Source of the DNA: Pseudomonas sp. ok272
Lineage (GTDB): Bacteria > Pseudomonadota > Gammaproteobacteria > Pseudomonadales > Pseudomonadaceae
Reading direction: 5' to 3'
Length of the DNA stretch: 64,000 nucleotides
Assembly: GCF_900109995.1 (NCBI RefSeq)
Contig: NZ_FOCB01000006.1
Coordinates: 1-64,000, forward strand
Shown one piece after another: positions 1 through 8,789 of the stretch. The notes under the pieces were generated by a model. The model did no database searches. It was not told where the DNA came from and was given only the letters and a program-made list of their open reading frames with translations. Within the stretch, counting starts at the first letter, position 1. Each line of letters opens with the position of its first letter. Made by a program: the position numbers and the translations under genes.

Positions 1-1
1 C

Positions 2-427
2 GCGCCGACCCAGCCGTGCTACCCGCCCAATCGCGACCGCTTCCACTGGCGGGTGCTCAGCCACCTGGGCTCCAACTTCCTGCCGATGCTCGACAACGCC
101 GAAGTGCTGCGCGGCACCTTGGCGCTGTACGACTGGACCGGCAGCGAGCTGAATCGTCGGCGCCTGGCGGCGATCGTCGAGGTGCGTCATCACCTGATCC
201 AACGCTTCGAGAAGGGCTTTTTGCTGCGCGGGGTGGACATCGAAGTCACCCTGGACGCCAACGGTTTTTGTGGCGAGGGCGACATCAGCCTGTTTGGCGA
301 AATGCTCAATCGCTTCTTTGGCTTGTATGCCGACATTCACCTGTTCACCCAGCTCACGCTGATCCTGCAACCGACGGGAAAGTGCCTGCGGTGGAGCGAG
401 CAACACAGTCAGCGCATTCCCGGCTGA
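2..427 (+). CDS. tssF: T6SS baseplate protein TssF (VasA/ImpG), C-terminal part
   Basis: This is the open 3' end of a gene entering from the left edge; the first complete codon is at base 2. The visible 141 residues read APTQPCYPPNRDRFHWRVLS, then a SHLGSNFL segment, a 'LRGTLALYD' helix, 'LRGVDIEVTLD' and 'LFGEMLNRFFGLYADIHLF'. These match the conserved C-terminal half of TssF, which with TssE, TssG and TssK forms the T6SS baseplate wedge on the cytoplasmic side of the inner membrane. The stop is at 425-427. In most clusters tssG follows tssF; here the next gene is a convergent MFS transporter, so this is the end of the cluster or tssG lies elsewhere. Identification is firm at family level; the start is outside the window. 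Confidence 0.85.
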   Translation, partial: APTQPCYPPNRDRFHWRVLSHLGSNFLPMLDNAEVLRGTLALYDWTGSELNRRRLAAIVEVRHHLIQRFEKGFLLRGVDIEVTLDANGFCGEGDISLFGEMLNRFFGLYADIHLFTQLTLILQPTGKCLRWSEQHSQRIPG

Positions 428-463
428 GCGCCGTCGATCCTGCCGCTGAGCCCCGGTGCGAGC

Positions 464-1741
464 TCAGGCCTTTGCCGCCTCCGCCAGCGTCGGCAACTTC
501 GCCAGCTTCAACGCCACCAGCAGGGCAATCAGCAGCAGGCCAGCGATGAACAGGCCGATGCCGGTCCAGCCGCCCAGGTGCCAGAACACTCCGCCGGCGG
601 TCCCGGCGATGCTGGAGCCGGCGTAGTAGCTGAACAGGTACAGCGACGAGGCCTGGCCCTTGGCCTTGGTGGCGCGGCGGCCGATCCAGCTGCTGGCCAC
701 CGAGTGCGCGCCGAAGAAGCCGAAGGTGAAGATCAGCATGCCCAGGATCACCAGCGGCAACGGCGTGAGCATGGTCACGGCAAGGCCCACGAGCATCAGC
801 ACGATGGTGCCCCACAGCACGTTGCGCCGGCCCAGTTTGTCGGCCAGCGAGCCGATCTTCGCCGAGCTGTAGATACCCGACAGGTAGACCACCGACAGCA
901 GGCCGACGAACGCCTGGTCCAGGTGGTACGGCGCGGCCAGCAGGCGATAGCCGATGTAGTTGAACAGGGTGACGAAGGCGCCCATCAGCACGAACGCTTC
1001 GAGAAACAGCAGCGGCAGGCCGGCATCGCGAAAGTGCAGGGTGAAGCCGTCCAGCAAGCTGCGCGGGTGCAGGGAGCGCGAGCGGAAGTTGCGCGAGGGC
1101 GGCAGGACCTTCCAGAACACCGCCGCGGCGATCAACGCCAGGCCGCCGATCACCAGCATCGCCGCGTGCCAGCTAATGAAGTCGATTAACACGCCGACGA
1201 TCAGCCGCCCGCTCATCCCGCCAATCGCGTTGCCGCCGATGTACAGGCCCATGGCCAGGCCGATGTGTTGCGGGTGGATCTCTTCGCTCAGGTAGGTCAT
1301 GGCCACCGCTGCCAGCCCGCTCAGCGATAAACCCGTCAGGGCGCGCATCACCAGGATCCCTTCCCAGGTCGGCATCACGGCGCTGGCCATGGTGCACAGC
1401 GCGGCGGCGAACAAGGCGACGACCATCACCGGCTTGCGGCCGATGCGGTCGGAAATGGGCCCGGTAACCAACAAGCCGATGGCGAGCATGCCGGTGGCCA
1501 CCGAGAGGATCAGGCTGCTCTGCGCGGCGTTGATCGAAAACTCGCGGGAGAACAGCGGCATCATCGGTTGCACGCAGTACAGCAGGGCGAACGTGGCAAA
1601 GCCGCCAGAGAACAGCGCCAGCACCGTGCGCATGAACATCGGCGTGCCTTTTTCGATGTACGAGTCGTTGCGTTGGGCGAGCACTTCGTCCTGGGCGATG
1701 GGGGGCAACTCATGGGCGAGTGGGGCGACAGCAGTTTTCAC
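464..1741 (-). CDS. MFS transporter, YnfM-like
   Basis: A 425-residue inner-membrane protein with about 12 hydrophobic segments. The major facilitator motif A appears after TM2 as GPISDRIGRKP, and a relaxed copy as GSLADKLGRRN in the second half, so the two six-helix bundles are both present. The start is GTG at 1741, preceded by GAGG at a normal distance; the first ~35 residues are a hydrophilic cytoplasmic leader. It is divergent from a LysR gene whose start is 119 bp away. That is the same arrangement as the E. coli ynfL-ynfM pair, suggesting that the regulator controls this transporter. The substrate is unknown; drug or metabolite efflux is typical of the family. Confidence 0.85.
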   Translation of the reverse strand: MKTAVAPLAHELPPIAQDEVLAQRNDSYIEKGTPMFMRTVLALFSGGFATFALLYCVQPMMPLFSREFSINAAQSSLILSVATGMLAIGLLVTGPISDRIGRKPVMVVALFAAALCTMASAVMPTWEGILVMRALTGLSLSGLAAVAMTYLSEEIHPQHIGLAMGLYIGGNAIGGMSGRLIVGVLIDFISWHAAMLVIGGLALIAAAVFWKVLPPSRNFRSRSLHPRSLLDGFTLHFRDAGLPLLFLEAFVLMGAFVTLFNYIGYRLLAAPYHLDQAFVGLLSVVYLSGIYSSAKIGSLADKLGRRNVLWGTIVLMLVGLAVTMLTPLPLVILGMLIFTFGFFGAHSVASSWIGRRATKAKGQASSLYLFSYYAGSSIAGTAGGVFWHLGGWTGIGLFIAGLLLIALLVALKLAKLPTLAEAAKA

Positions 1742-1787
1742 AGGGGACCTCGGGGGAGCACGGCCGGGCGGGCAATGAAAAAAGCAT

Positions 1788-1808
1788 ATAGCTGGCTAAT
1801 GGTTCTAT
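1788..1808. promoter_or_regulatory. Candidate LysR-type operator (ATAG-N13-CTAT)
   Basis: An interrupted palindrome, ATAG at 1788-1791 and CTAT at 1805-1808, lies in the AT-rich part of the gap between the divergent MFS and LysR genes. LysR-type regulators usually bind such T-N11-A dyads and autoregulate while controlling the divergent gene. Only the dyad and its location are seen; binding is inferred. Confidence 0.35.
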
Positions 1809-1860
1809 CCAATATATTGTTCGACCTGATTAAGAGGTTTTGCGACCTAATGGAGTTTTC

Positions 1861-2751
1861 ATGGAACTGCGCCACCTGCGCTACTTCATCGCCGTCGCCG
1901 AAGAACTGCACTTTGGCCGCGCCGCACAGGTGCTGGGCATTTCTCAACCACCCCTGAGCCAGCAGATCCAGGTGCTGGAGCAAGAGCTCGGCGCCCGCTT
2001 GTTCGAACGTACCAATCGTCGGGTCGAGCTCAGTGAGGCCGGTCGCTTGTTCCTGGAGGAAGCGCGTCTGGTGCTGGCCCAGGTCGACAAGGCGGCGGAC
2101 GTGGCGCGGCGTGCCCAACTCGGCGAGCTGGGGGAGTTGAAGATCGGCTTCACCTCGTCGGCGCCGTTCAACTCCACCATTCCCCAGGCAATCTTCGCCT
2201 TTCGCCAGCGTTTCCCGGCGGTGCACCTGAACCTCAAGGAAATGAGCAGCACCCAGGTGGCCGAGGCGCTGGTGGATGAGTCGATCCAGGTCGGCATCAT
2301 GCGCCCCTTGCCACTGGCGGATTCGCTGGAGGTGGTCGAGTTGACGCGTGAGCCGCTGGTGGCGGTGCTCAGCGCCAAGGACCCGCTGTCGGAGGGCAGC
2401 GAAGCGGGCCTATTCCTCTCGGCCCTGGCCCACGAGCCGTTCGTCTTCTTCCCACGCAGCTACGGCAGCGGGCTCTACGCCCAGTTGTTGAGCCTGTCGC
2501 GGGATGCCGGGTTCAGCCCGCACTTCGCCCAGGAGGCCGGCGAGGCCATGACCATCATCGGCCTGGTGGCGGCGGGGCTTGGGGTGTCGGTGTTGCCGGC
2601 GTCCTACCAGCGGATCCGCATCGACGGCGTGGTCTACCGGACCTTGCTCGACCCACAGGCGATGTCGGCGGTGTGGCTGGTCCAGCGCAAGGACCAGAAG
2701 TCGCCGATGGCCAAGGCGTTTGTCGAGTTGCTGACACGTAAGCTCGCGTAG
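1861..2751 (+). CDS. LysR-family transcriptional regulator
   Basis: A 296-residue LysR regulator. The start chosen is ATG at 1861 (MELRHLRYFIAVAEELHFGR), because the winged helix-turn-helix of the family begins there; an upstream in-frame ATG at 1840 would add seven atypical residues. The recognition region is AAQVLGISQPPLSQQIQVLE. Residues from about 90 onward form the periplasmic-binding-protein-like effector domain, with 'LKIGFTSSAPF' at its start. It is divergent from the MFS gene at 464-1741 and probably regulates it and itself. The inducer cannot be told from sequence. Confidence 0.9.
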   Translation: MELRHLRYFIAVAEELHFGRAAQVLGISQPPLSQQIQVLEQELGARLFERTNRRVELSEAGRLFLEEARLVLAQVDKAADVARRAQLGELGELKIGFTSSAPFNSTIPQAIFAFRQRFPAVHLNLKEMSSTQVAEALVDESIQVGIMRPLPLADSLEVVELTREPLVAVLSAKDPLSEGSEAGLFLSALAHEPFVFFPRSYGSGLYAQLLSLSRDAGFSPHFAQEAGEAMTIIGLVAAGLGVSVLPASYQRIRIDGVVYRTLLDPQAMSAVWLVQRKDQKSPMAKAFVELLTRKLA

Positions 2752-2755
2752 GCAG

Positions 2756-3874
2756 TTACCGGTTTCGGTGCAGGCCAGCCAATGCCGGCAGCAACGTCGC
2801 GAGCAGGCCCATCAGCATCAGCGCGAAGTACAGCGCCGGGCTGATGAGCTGTTGTTGCAGCAGCAGGTTGAGAAAGATGATCTCGCTCAAGCCGCGAATA
2901 TTGAGCAGCACGCTCTCGCGCCAGCGACTGGCCCCGGCAAACGAGGCGCCGGCCCACCCCAGGCCGATCCAGTTGCCCAGCAACTTGCTGGCGATGGGCA
3001 ACACCAGCAGCGCCGCCAGTTGGGTCCAGCCGAGGCTGTCCAGGGCGCTGTGCACGTCGATCTGCACGATGCCGAAGGTCAGGATCAGCGGGATGGCGAT
3101 GGCATTCTGCAAGCAGCTCATCCAGCGCGCGCTGAGCGGCAGCACCAGCGGTAGCTTGAGCGCGGCCATACACAGCACGTAGCCAATGCCGAGGATCAGC
3201 GCGTTGAGCGTGTAGTGCTCGGCCAGCACCAGCAGGGCGAAGAAGCCCAGGCTGTGGAGCAACGGTTGGCGCAAGCCGAGCCCGCGCAGCAGCAGCGGCA
3301 GGCACGCCCCGGCCAGAGGCAGCAACAGGCTGCTCAGGTGCAGGCTACCCTGGGCGAGGGCGAACAGGCTCCAGCAGGTGAGGTCGATGAGGATCGCTGT
3401 CTGCACCAGGCGCCGGGTTGCGGCCGGCGGGTAGTCGATGTGGCGCAGGTACAGGTACAGCACCGGAATGGCGGTGATGGCGAACAGCAGGCCCACGGCC
3501 AGGGAACTCAGCCACGGCTGGCTGGGCAGTAGCCACAGCGCGGTGGCCAGGCCGCAGGCAAACGGGATGCTGAAACTTGGCAGGGCGATCTTCAGGCTCT
3601 GGCGGTCCAGCTTGAGGTCGATCACATCGCTGAGAATGTGCCCCAGCAACAGGGCGAAACCCAGGCTGTAGAGGTTTTTCAACCAAGTGGGCGAGACCAG
3701 TTCGGCGCCACTCAACTGCCAGTGCGGCTCGATCCAGAAGACCATCAACAACGGCAGGCCGAAGGTCGCCAGCAGCAACTGACTGACGATGGGAATCAAG
3801 CCCAGGCGCTGGCCGATGCGGGTCGCGATGGCGAACAGGGCCAGGGCCATCAGCCAGAACAGGGCGATCATCAT
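2756..3874 (-). CDS. Putative cation:proton antiporter (CPA-like membrane protein)
   Basis: A polytopic inner-membrane protein of 372 residues with about 11 to 12 hydrophobic segments, resembling the transmembrane part of CPA2 antiporters but with no TrkA-N or RCK domain. The start is taken at the first of two adjacent ATG codons (3874 and 3871), because AAGGAAG lies about nine bases upstream; the reading frame continues 46 codons further without another convincing site. 'GLLFAITAIPVLYLYL' resembles the discontinuous helix region of the family, and 'RESVLLNIRGLSEIIFLNLL' the last conserved block, as in Kef-type proteins. Its stop lies four bases beyond the convergent LysR stop. The ion specificity is not inferable. 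Confidence 0.65.
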   Translation of the reverse strand: MMIALFWLMALALFAIATRIGQRLGLIPIVSQLLLATFGLPLLMVFWIEPHWQLSGAELVSPTWLKNLYSLGFALLLGHILSDVIDLKLDRQSLKIALPSFSIPFACGLATALWLLPSQPWLSSLAVGLLFAITAIPVLYLYLRHIDYPPAATRRLVQTAILIDLTCWSLFALAQGSLHLSSLLLPLAGACLPLLLRGLGLRQPLLHSLGFFALLVLAEHYTLNALILGIGYVLCMAALKLPLVLPLSARWMSCLQNAIAIPLILTFGIVQIDVHSALDSLGWTQLAALLVLPIASKLLGNWIGLGWAGASFAGASRWRESVLLNIRGLSEIIFLNLLLQQQLISPALYFALMLMGLLATLLPALAGLHRNR

Positions 3875-4086
3875 GCAGCAGGCTTCCTTGGCGGGTGACG
3901 ATGGCCCTGTGGCCGAGTGCCGGGCATTATCCCGGTGCGACGGGCGTGCAGCAAATACAGGTGTGAAATCGCAGATTGTTTTGTAGAGATTGCATCTGCT
4001 CATGTAGTCCATTGGCCTTCGAGGTAGCTAACCAGCGGCATCGGCTACTACACTCGGGCATATCTTTGATACACGGAGGTTTTGAC

Positions 4087-4857
4087 ATGCGGCGTGTGGT
4101 GTTCAATCAGAAAGGTGGCGTGGGCAAGTCCAGTATTGCCTGCAACCTGGCGGCGGTCAGCGCCAGTGAGGGCTATCGCACTTTGCTGGTGGATCTTGAT
4201 GCCCAGGCCAACTCCACGCAGTACCTCACCGGCCTGACCGGCAATGATATTCCGATGGGCATTGCCGACTTTTTCAAGCAGACCCTGTCGTCCGGGCCGT
4301 TCTCCAAGAAAAATCAGGTCGATATCTACGAAACGCCCTTCGACAACCTGCACGTGATCACGGCCACGGCGGAGCTGGCGGACTTGCAGCCCAAGCTTGA
4401 GGCCAAGCACAAGATCAACAAGCTGCGTAAGTTGCTCGATGAGCTGTCCGAAGATTACGAACGGATTTACCTCGATACTCCGCCGGCCTTGAACTTCTAC
4501 GCGGTATCGGCGTTGATCGCGGCTGATAGGGTGTTGATTCCCTTCGATTGCGACAGCTTTTCCCGCCAGGCCCTGTATGGCCTGCTGGCGGAAATCGAAG
4601 AGTTGAAGGAAGACCACAATGAAGACCTGCAAGTGGAAGGCATCGTGGTCAACCAGTTCCAGGCTCGGGCGAGCCTGCCGCAGCAGATCCTCGACGAGTT
4701 GATCGCCGAAGGCCTGCCGGTGCTGCCGGTGTACCTGGGCAGTTCAGTGCGCATGCGCGAGTCGCACCAGGCCAATATGCCGCTGATCCATCTCGACCCG
4801 CGCCACAAGCTGACCCAGCAGTTCGTCGAGTTGCACAACCTGCTGGAACATTCCTGA
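4087..4857 (+). CDS. Orphan ParA/MinD-family ATPase
   Basis: A 256-residue deviant-Walker P-loop ATPase. The motif KGGVGKSS (residues 9-16) carries the signature lysine K9 of ParA/MinD/Soj proteins, followed by '[12 protein letters not shown]' (Walker A') and 'YLDTPPAL' (Walker B). The start at ATG 4087 is supported by CGGAGG about eight bases upstream; an earlier in-frame ATG at 3976 would add 37 non-family residues. There is no N-terminal HTH and no parB gene beside it, so it is not the chromosomal segregation ParA. Proteins of this kind position cargo such as chemoreceptor clusters or cellulose-synthesis complexes, but no such partner is adjacent. Confidence 0.85.
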   Translation: MRRVVFNQKGGVGKSSIACNLAAVSASEGYRTLLVDLDAQANSTQYLTGLTGNDIPMGIADFFKQTLSSGPFSKKNQVDIYETPFDNLHVITATAELADLQPKLEAKHKINKLRKLLDELSEDYERIYLDTPPALNFYAVSALIAADRVLIPFDCDSFSRQALYGLLAEIEELKEDHNEDLQVEGIVVNQFQARASLPQQILDELIAEGLPVLPVYLGSSVRMRESHQANMPLIHLDPRHKLTQQFVELHNLLEHS

Positions 4858-4866
4858 GAAGGGTCG

Positions 4867-5301
4867 TCAGATCCCCTGGCTGCGCAGCCAGTCCAGCAAT
4901 TGCGGTAGCGGGAAGGCGCCGCTCTGGCGCGCCACTTCCCGGCCGTTCTTGAACAGGATCAGGCTCGGAATCGAACGAATCCCCAGTTGTGTCGACAGTT
5001 GTGGGTTGGCCTCGCTGTCCAGTTTGGCCAGCCGACACTTGCCCTGCAACTGTGCAGCGGCCTGTTCGAACACCGGCGCAAAGGACTTGCAGGGGCCGCA
5101 CCAGTCGGCCCACACATCCACCAGCAACGGCAGATCACCCTTGATCTGGCTGGCGTAATCGCCTTGTTTCAAGTCGAAAGGCTTATTTGACAGCACCGAC
5201 GCTTTGCAGCGCCCGCATTTGGGTTGGTCGCCCAGGCGCTCGGCGGGGATGCGGTTGAGCCCGTTGCAATGGGGGCAGGGGATCAGGAGGGCTTCAGACA
5301 T
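4867..5301 (-). CDS. trxC: Thioredoxin 2
   Basis: A 144-residue cytoplasmic thioredoxin with the N-terminal zinc-binding extension typical of TrxC: CPHC at residues 9-12 and CGRC at 29-32. The active site is WCGPC with cysteines 68 and 71, and the cis-proline region reads SIPSLILF. It reduces protein disulfides and is part of the oxidative-stress repertoire. The start at 5301 places M directly before the zinc domain, with GGAG about eight bases upstream; the longer open frame to 5409 is not supported. It ends nine bases beyond the convergent ParA-like gene and is separated from hcp upstream by a terminator. Confidence 0.95.
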   Translation of the reverse strand: MSEALLIPCPHCNGLNRIPAERLGDQPKCGRCKASVLSNKPFDLKQGDYASQIKGDLPLLVDVWADWCGPCKSFAPVFEQAAAQLQGKCRLAKLDSEANPQLSTQLGIRSIPSLILFKNGREVARQSGAFPLPQLLDWLRSQGI

Positions 5302-5382
5302 GGAGGGGCTCCGCACAGTGGGCAATGCAGCCAATCTGGAGTCGGCGGCGCGGATTATCAAGGTGTACGGTGACCCGCAATA

Positions 5383-5413
5383 AAAATGGGCGACCCACGG
5401 GTCGCCCATTTTA
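5383..5413 (-). terminator. Rho-independent terminator after hcp
   Basis: A 14-bp perfect stem, AAAATGGGCGACCC (5383-5396) with GGGTCGCCCATTTT (5400-5413) and a 3-base loop, flanked by A/T runs. It follows the leftward hcp gene by 21 bp and insulates trxC from it. The stem is A/T-flanked on both sides and could also act on the other strand. Confidence 0.85.
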
Positions 5414-5434
5414 TCGGCTCAATGCCGAGCCGAC

Positions 5435-5956
5435 TTAGCCCGCAGCGACGGGGGAGCGCCAGTCATCGGAGCCCGAAGTGCCGGAGGCCTCGTGGGTCCA
5501 GGTGATTTTGCGGTAGGTGAACTCGACGTCTTCCAGGTGGGTGAAGTGCATGTTCGCCGGGTCTTGGCAGTTGTGCATGTAGCCCTTGATATCGACGATG
5601 ATCGCGTCTTCCAGGGTGGTGGTGTAGTAGTACTCCTGGGCACCGGCAGCCGAGGTGCGGTACCACTTGATCGTGACTTCCTCCAGTCGCTCGCCGGATG
5701 TCAGGGCGGCGAGCAGCAGCGGCGAGGACTTGTCGAACACCTTGGTGATTCTGACGGGCTTGTGTACACGCAGGCCGGTGGGTTGGCCCGACTGCGGGTC
5801 GCGCGGGATGATCACTTCATGGCTGAAGCCCTGGACCATCACTTGGTCTTCGTGACCTTCCTGATAAGTGTTGCCCACCGAGTCAGCGGTGAAGGCGCCG
5901 GCGGTGATCAGTTTTTGTTTGGTGCCAATGACGGACATGTAGGCAGGTGTTGCCAT
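5435..5956 (-). CDS. hcp: Hcp-family T6SS tube protein
   Basis: A 173-residue Hcp protein: MATPAYMSVIGTKQ start, then 'GHEDQVMVQGFSHEV', 'RVHKPVRITKVFDKSSPLL' and 'FTYRKITWTHEASG' near the end, all landmarks of the hexameric tube ring that is loaded with effectors and pushed out by the T6SS sheath. The start at 5956 has AAGGAAA six to seven bases upstream; the frame's earlier ATG at 5980 is less likely. The gene stands alone with its own terminator, 5 kb from the tssF fragment and about 17 kb from the vgrG module. It probably supplies tube or effector-carrier subunits in trans to a T6SS encoded elsewhere. Confidence 0.9.
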   Translation of the reverse strand: MATPAYMSVIGTKQKLITAGAFTADSVGNTYQEGHEDQVMVQGFSHEVIIPRDPQSGQPTGLRVHKPVRITKVFDKSSPLLLAALTSGERLEEVTIKWYRTSAAGAQEYYYTTTLEDAIIVDIKGYMHNCQDPANMHFTHLEDVEFTYRKITWTHEASGTSGSDDWRSPVAAG

Positions 5957-6172
5957 GGGTATTTTCCTTAGCGCAATCAATTTAGGGCCCGTGGGGCGGG
6001 TGTTGCCCGTGGGGTTGCCAAACTGAGTTCAAAGGCCATGCCATTTATTAATAGTCTATTAAAATCAATTGGATAGGTGGAATTGGTGGTTTTTTGAGCA
6101 ATGGATTCGCGGGATTATGTGCGAGTCGTTGCGCGGTGCCTGGCAGGAATATGCGCAGTGGCTTTAGGGGGC

Positions 6173-6216
6173 TGTGGATAAAGGGTCACAGCTAGATATC
6201 AACAGACTTATGCACA
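6173..6216. promoter_or_regulatory. Two facing DnaA-box matches
   Basis: TGTGGATAA at 6173-6181 is the exact complement of the DnaA box TTATCCACA. TTATGCACA at 6208-6216 matches the relaxed consensus TTATNCACA. They face each other within 44 bp in a gene-free stretch between hcp and higB. DnaA binding is inferred from the match only. Confidence 0.4.
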
Positions 6217-6249
6217 GGTTGTTGCGCAACAAATGGCTCGGTAGGAGGG

Positions 6250-6356
6250 TAATGCTGTTCACTTAAGGGCGTCCCGATATCGAAGAAACACTCGTGGCGA
6301 GCAAGCTCGCTCGCCACGGACTGTTTAAATGTCGAGATGACCTTAGTGAACAGTAT
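6250..6356. repeat. About 107-bp imperfect inverted-repeat element with REP-like core
   Basis: Two arms of roughly 50 bases are inverted copies of each other. The left arm contains CTGTTCACTTAAGG (from 6255); the right arm read on the other strand contains CTGTTCACTAAGG. Both end at a central CGTGGCGAGC/GCTCGCCACG hairpin near 6293-6319. No ORF of note is inside. It resembles a miniature inverted-repeat element or paired IS ends closed around a REP core. The remaining DNA of 5957-6582 shows no gene. Confidence 0.6.
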
Positions 6357-6582
6357 TGCGGTAGGGGGGGGCGCAGAAGTACATGTGCAGCTCGTCGGGT
6401 TCGAGTGTTCGTTGTCACAGGCACTCACACATGTGCCTGGGGTCGGGTAGGTCCTGTCTTCTACGCTGGTTCAAGCAATGCGCAAGCCGTGCCACTGGTC
6501 TGAGTGCGGATATAGCGAATTGCGATACTGGTAAGCAATGATTAATCTCTATATCAAAGTGCGATAAGGATGTTGCATACGT

Positions 6583-6873
6583 GTGATTACCGAGAGACGC
6601 GTTTGGGAGGGCAAGGAGCAATGGCCACATTCAGCCAGTGCATTGGATCAATGGTATCGGCTGATCAAGCGTAATAGTCCGGGTGATTTTGCGCAGATGA
6701 AAGCGCTGTTCCCGGCAACCGACAAGGTCGGGTCGTTGCATGTGTTCAATATCGGTGGCAACAAATTGCGCTTGATCGCCGTGGTGCAATACAAGGTGCA
6801 ACGGTTGTATATCAAACAGGTGCTGGATCACCGTGAATATGACAAAGGCAAATGGAAGGAGGGGCGTCGATGA
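6583..6873 (+). CDS. higB: HigB-type mRNA interferase toxin
   Basis: A 96-residue RelE-fold HigB toxin: 'LDQWYRLIKRNSPGDFAQM', 'VFNIGGNKLRLIAVVQY' and 'YIKQVLDHREYDKGKWK' are the diagnostic blocks of this ribosome-dependent mRNA endonuclease. The annotated start is GTG 6583. The family usually begins M-R-V-I-T, and here the two preceding codons are ATA-CGT, with AAGGA six bases before the ATA, so translation may begin at ATA 6577 or that codon may be a decayed ATG. An in-frame stop at 6565 excludes anything longer. The direct repeats TGCGATA (6521 and 6560) upstream may be antitoxin operator half-sites. The stop overlaps the start of higA by ATGA. Confidence 0.85.
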   Translation: MITERRVWEGKEQWPHSASALDQWYRLIKRNSPGDFAQMKALFPATDKVGSLHVFNIGGNKLRLIAVVQYKVQRLYIKQVLDHREYDKGKWKEGRR

Positions 6874-7271
6874 GCGTTCTGATCAAGCAAGTCGCCGAGC
6901 ATTGGCACTTTGTGTCGCCGTTGCTGCGCAAACCCAAGAACGAGGCTGATTACGATGTGCTGGTCAAGGCCCTGGATGAGCTGTTGGATCTGATCGGCGA
7001 AGACGAGTCGCACCCGCTGATGAGTCTGGTGGACATTCTCAGTGACTGGATTGAAGCCTACGATCAACACCACCGGCCCATGCCTCAAGCCAGTGGTGTC
7101 GATGTGCTGCGCTACCTGATGAATGAGCACGGCCTGACTCAAAGTGACCTGCCCGGTGTTGGCGCGCAGTCGGTGGTCTCGGAGGTCCTCAGTGGAAAAC
7201 GTCAGCTCAACCTGCGACAGATTCGCTGGTTGGCCGAGCGTTTTGGTGTGTCGGTAGAGACCTTCATCTGA
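6870..7271 (+). CDS. higA: HigA antitoxin, HTH-XRE family
   Basis: A 133-residue antitoxin that overlaps the toxin stop in the sequence ATGA, with GGAAGGAGGGG directly upstream. The N-terminal ~75 residues are a helical toxin-binding region with the acidic stretch 'LIGEDESHPLMSLVDILSDW'. The C-terminal part is a Cro/CI-type helix-turn-helix (LMNEHGLTQSDLPGVG ... VSEVLSGKRQLN ... LAERFGVS). The toxin-first order and the DNA-binding antitoxin are characteristic of higBA, which is autorepressed. Start choice is ATG 6870; the open frame to 6852 lies inside higB. Confidence 0.9.
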   Translation: MSVLIKQVAEHWHFVSPLLRKPKNEADYDVLVKALDELLDLIGEDESHPLMSLVDILSDWIEAYDQHHRPMPQASGVDVLRYLMNEHGLTQSDLPGVGAQSVVSEVLSGKRQLNLRQIRWLAERFGVSVETFI

Positions 7272-7277
7272 ACCCCT

Positions 7278-8789
<1,512 letters not shown>

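Noticed and set aside
3874..4012. Longer N-terminus of the antiporter (46 extra codons)
   Set aside because: The extra residues are hydrophilic and lack family resemblance; AAGGAAG precedes the internal ATG pair at 3874.
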